The notes under the pieces are model-generated. The model was given only the letters and a program-made list of their open reading frames with translations, was not told the origin of the DNA and did not search any database. Below are positions 61,591 through 64,000 of a DNA stretch of 64,000 bases, piece by piece. The DNA lies in contig CAWEFA010000124.1 of assembly GCA_963808135.1 (NCBI GenBank), positions 62,001-126,000 of the forward strand, given 5' to 3'. The position numbers and the translations under genes are program-made. The stretch comes from CAWEFA01 sp963808135. Lineage in GTDB: Bacteria; Bacteroidota; Bacteroidia; Bacteroidales; DTGW01. Each line of letters opens with the position of its first letter. The first letter of the stretch is position 1.

Positions 61591-62044
61591 AATATATTTA
61601 CTCCAATTCTATAATTTCCTCTTACCAGAAAGCTAAAATGTTTTTTATTAAATATAATGAAATAATATCAATAATTAATACTTTTCTAAATATTGAATAA
61701 ATCAATAAATTTAATTGCTTTACTCAAATTTAATGATTTTTTACCAAATATCATAGTAATTAAAAGCTCCATTTAATTGTCGAAGGGTTAATTTAACTAT
61801 AAATTAAGTTATTTTTTCAACTCCAAAAATTTAATTTTAAAATACTGCATATAAATGAAAAAGATTAAGCAGTTTTAGTTGTAAAATTCATTTTGTGGTA
61901 TAAAAAAATAAATATCTATAATTTTTTGTTAAATGAAAAAAGATATCGTGTTTTTTATTTTTTAACGATACTAAGATTTTCATTTATTATTTTATCTTTG
62001 CACCCTCAAAAATAAAGTAGGTTAAATTATTAAAGCGTTTAGTT
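61591..62044. other. Divergent gap between recQ and rpsP
   Basis: 454 AT-rich bases that separate the diverging recQ and rpsP genes. I can support only the TATCTTTG promoter box near 61993. No gene or structured RNA is seen. Confidence 0.45.
61993..62000 (+). promoter_or_regulatory. Likely -7 promoter box of rpsP-rimM
   Basis: TATCTTTG matches TAnnTTTG, 45 bases before the rpsP start at 62045. No TTG is found at the expected -33 spacing. Confidence 0.45.
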
Positions 62045-62548
62045 ATGCCTGTAAAAATCAGATTGTCACGTCAGGGTCGTAAAAAGATCCCTTTCTACCA
62101 CATAGTGGTAGCTGATAGCAGGGCGCCACGGGATGGCAAATACATAGAACGTTTGGGTAAATATTATCCAAAGACTAATCCTGCTACTATTGAATTAAAT
62201 TTTGATAGGGCATTGTATTGGCTGCAAACTGGCGCTCAACCTTCCGACACTTGTCGCAGTATTCTTTCCGACAGAGGGGTTTTATATAAAAATCACCTTC
62301 TTAATGGAGTGAAGAAAAATGCTTTGACCGTTGAACAAGTTGAAACAAAATTTCAAACCTGGGTAGAAGACAAGAAAAGCAAACATCAGCAGAAAGTCGA
62401 TTCATTAAAAAGCGTTTATGAAGATGAAAGAAAACAACGATTAGATGCTGAAAGTAAAGTTCGTGAAAAGAAAGCTGCTGAAATTGCACAAAAAAATGTT
62501 CCAGCTGAAGTTAATGTTGAAGTCAACCCGGAAAGCGAAAGTTCCTGA
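62045..62548 (+). CDS. rpsP: 30S ribosomal protein S16 with C-terminal extension
   Basis: The first 80 residues are a standard S16: MPVKIRLSRQGRKKIPFYHI, then VVADSRAPRDGKYIERLG. The total of 167 aa is about twice the E. coli length; the tail is a charged, coiled-coil-like extension (KRKQRLDAESKVREKK-like Lys/Glu run) as is usual in the Bacteroidota. S16 is a 16S-binding protein needed for small-subunit assembly. It is followed after about 30 bases by rimM, which also acts in 30S maturation, so the two form an operon. Confidence 0.96.
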   Translation: MPVKIRLSRQGRKKIPFYHIVVADSRAPRDGKYIERLGKYYPKTNPATIELNFDRALYWLQTGAQPSDTCRSILSDRGVLYKNHLLNGVKKNALTVEQVETKFQTWVEDKKSKHQQKVDSLKSVYEDERKQRLDAESKVREKKAAEIAQKNVPAEVNVEVNPESESS

Positions 62549-62578
62549 ACAATCTAACTAAGCAACTTGCTAACTGCA

Positions 62579-63103
62579 ATGCTTGCTGAAAATTTATTTC
62601 ATATCGGCAAACTCGCCAAGCTTCATGGTGTAAATGGAGAAGTTTTGCTTATTGCTGATAATATCTTTCCAAAAAAAATCAGCAGTACAGAATGGGTTTT
62701 TTTATTGATAGACGGATTACCTGTTCCCTTTTATATTTCGCATTTAGAAGCAAGTGACGAAAAAAGTGCAATTATTAAATTTGCCGATATTGAAACTGCC
62801 GGGGAAATGGAAGAGTACGTGGGTGTGGAAGTAATGATTGAAAAATCCGATAAAAGCAAGCCGTTAAAGAATCCTCCAATTTCAGGCAATGTACAGGGTT
62901 ACCAGGTGATTGATTTACATTATGGGAATATTGGCTATGCCGGTACATTGTTTAATTATAGCGGGAACAATGTACTTCAGATATTAATGGGAGAAAAAGA
63001 ACTTTTAATACCCTTAAATGAAACCACTATCGTTAAAATTGACAAAAAGTCAAAAATTATATCCGTAAATTGTCCTGATGGATTAATTAACCTATATTTA
63101 TAA
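62579..63103 (+). CDS. rimM: Ribosome maturation factor RimM
   Basis: The protein (about 174 aa from the ATG at 62579; a TTG 12 bases upstream is less likely) has the RimM N-domain (FHIGKLAKLHGVNGEVLL) and the C-terminal PRC-barrel (GYQVIDLHYGNIGYAGTLF, KELLIPLNETTIVKIDKKSK). It binds S19 and helps process the 3' domain of 16S RNA. The stop overlaps the end of the converging J-domain gene by 6 bases, which is tight but common in this genome type. Confidence 0.93.
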   Translation: MLAENLFHIGKLAKLHGVNGEVLLIADNIFPKKISSTEWVFLLIDGLPVPFYISHLEASDEKSAIIKFADIETAGEMEEYVGVEVMIEKSDKSKPLKNPPISGNVQGYQVIDLHYGNIGYAGTLFNYSGNNVLQILMGEKELLIPLNETTIVKIDKKSKIISVNCPDGLINLYL

Positions 63104-63664
63104 TTCTTTTTTCGCTCTAATTGTAATGAATATTTTGTAAACAGAATACGAAGTCATAAGAATTCCAAGAGCTCCGACCATTATAGCGCTGGCTAAGTAA
63201 TTTGAATCAATATCGTTATAATTTATTGCAAATTGACGCCAAGTTCCTAAAGCAGCCCCTATAAATACAAGAATACCTAATAATAATGTTCCAATGCTGA
63301 GGGAATAATTAAGTATTTCCGTTGTTTTGTATAATTTGGTTTTCTTAAACTCGCGAAATTTCATGCTTGCATGCATGCTTGCCCTTGCCCTGATACGTTC
63401 CCTCTCTTGTTTCAGCCAGGCATTAATTATATTCTGGGCTGTGTCTTCGTAAGCAATAGTTTTTCTGTTCAGCAGTTCCTTTTCCAGCTTCAATTTATTT
63501 ATAACAAATTCGTATGCTTCATTTAATTCAATAAAGAGATCGCGTGCGCCGGGTAATTTGCTTACATCCGGATGATATTCATAAGCAAGTTTCCTGTATG
63601 CGTGTTTTACATCATCAATTGTTGCTCCTTCTGGAATTCTCAATATTTTATAATAGTCCGACAA
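63098..63664 (-). CDS. Membrane-anchored J-domain protein
   Basis: The 188-aa protein has an N-terminal J-domain (MSDYYKILRIPEGATIDDVK) with the HPD motif at residues 31-33 (YEYHPDVSK). Two hydrophobic segments near residues 125-145 and 162-182 anchor it in the membrane. It lacks the Gly/Phe and zinc regions of DnaJ, so it is a J-domain co-chaperone of type III, recruiting DnaK to the membrane. Its client is unknown. Confidence 0.88.
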   Translation of the reverse strand: MSDYYKILRIPEGATIDDVKHAYRKLAYEYHPDVSKLPGARDLFIELNEAYEFVINKLKLEKELLNRKTIAYEDTAQNIINAWLKQERERIRARASMHASMKFREFKKTKLYKTTEILNYSLSIGTLLLGILVFIGAALGTWRQFAINYNDIDSNYLASAIMVGALGILMTSYSVYKIFITIRAKKEL

Positions 63665-63730
63665 TTAAAATTATATCTAAAAACTATTTTTAATTAAACT
63701 ACTGAAAGAAATAACGATAATGAATATTAT

Positions 63731-63849
63731 ACTAAACCGCTAACAAGATATTGATAATGCATCTTGTTAGCTGGTTTAGTTAATGCCGACCTGCTAACTG
63801 TTTCAAAACAAAAGCGAAGCGAATTGTTTTGATTATCATGTTAGCGGTT
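63731..63849. repeat. Nested inverted-repeat element near the right edge
   Basis: A first hairpin of about 19 base pairs plus a bulge runs from ACTAAACC and GCTAACAAGAT (63731-63749) to ATCTTGTTAGC and GGTTTAGT (63761-63780). A second, CAAAACAA (63806-63813) with TTGTTTTG (63824-63831), follows. AACCGCTAACA (63735-63745) also pairs with TGTTAGCGGTT (63839-63849), so the fold could be mutually exclusive. No gene is seen in 63665-64000. Confidence 0.5.
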
Positions 63850-64000
63850 CGGTATTAATAGTTAAACCATTAAACCTTGAAATAAACATCATAAACAAAG
63901 TTAGTATAACTTTAATTTTATGTCTTATAATTATCTGTATTAATGAAATTAAATATTAAAATATTGGGTTCAATTTAGAATATAATAAGAAAAGGCGTTT

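Overview
The window is about 64 kb of AT-rich DNA from a member of the Bacteroidota, most likely an environmental Bacteroidales-type organism (the order is an inference). The evidence is a SusC/SusD pair, a TonB receptor next to a DUF4249 lipoprotein, secreted proteins with type IX secretion (T9SS) C-terminal tails, many PKD domains, a Bacteroidota-style RecQ C-terminus, and promoters of the TTG-N18/19-TAnnTTTG type. Clear Shine-Dalgarno sequences are scarce, as is usual for this phylum.

Layout. 1-7.8 kb: 5' part of recG, two lipoproteins, and a SusD (frameshifted) and SusC nutrient-uptake pair. 8-13.7 kb: purM, a LolC/FtsX-like permease, a NamZ-type (DUF1343) protein and a stand-alone TrpB2. 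13.7-23.1 kb: an ammonium block with three PII genes and three Amt genes (one Amt frameshifted), an NhaD-like antiporter and a small predicted outer-membrane barrel. 23.8-27.7 kb: lpxB, an aldo/keto reductase and a GH5-type glycosidase. 27.7-33.1 kb: dnaK, an ECF sigma factor, an O-methyltransferase, an M16 peptidase and tRNA-Phe. 33.1-47.3 kb: three large or secreted surface genes: a tail-fibre/S74 protein with an in-frame amber codon, a T9SS-tail protein, and a PKD protein of about 2,560 codons broken by two frameshifts. 47.6-52 kb: a TonB receptor/DUF4249 locus whose receptor gene is split by an IS5-like element with clean ends. 52.2-58.4 kb: acyl-CoA synthetase with an XRE-cupin regulator, an HMGL-type aldolase with a chorismate mutase, and aconitase (frameshifted). 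58.7-64 kb: GtrA, recQ (C-terminal frameshift), rpsP-rimM and a J-domain membrane protein.

How the genes fit together. The SusC/D and TonB/DUF4249 loci are outer-membrane uptake systems. The Amt/PII block suggests layered control of ammonium uptake, with each PII next to its own transporter. The PKD, tail-fibre and T9SS genes are cell-surface or secreted products.

The most notable signals are: a ~95-bp, ~94% identical structured leader that includes the start codon of two unrelated outer-envelope genes 49 kb apart; the triple Amt/PII block with remodelled T-loops; a TGACA array and a hairpin upstream of dnaK; a two-hairpin leader before the antiporter; and an unusual load of single-base frameshifts (SusD, Amt, NhaD, PKD twice, aconitase, RecQ, transposase) plus one nonsense codon. 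That load means either uncorrected sequence errors or real decay. I found no CRISPR array, prophage or obvious new defence system.
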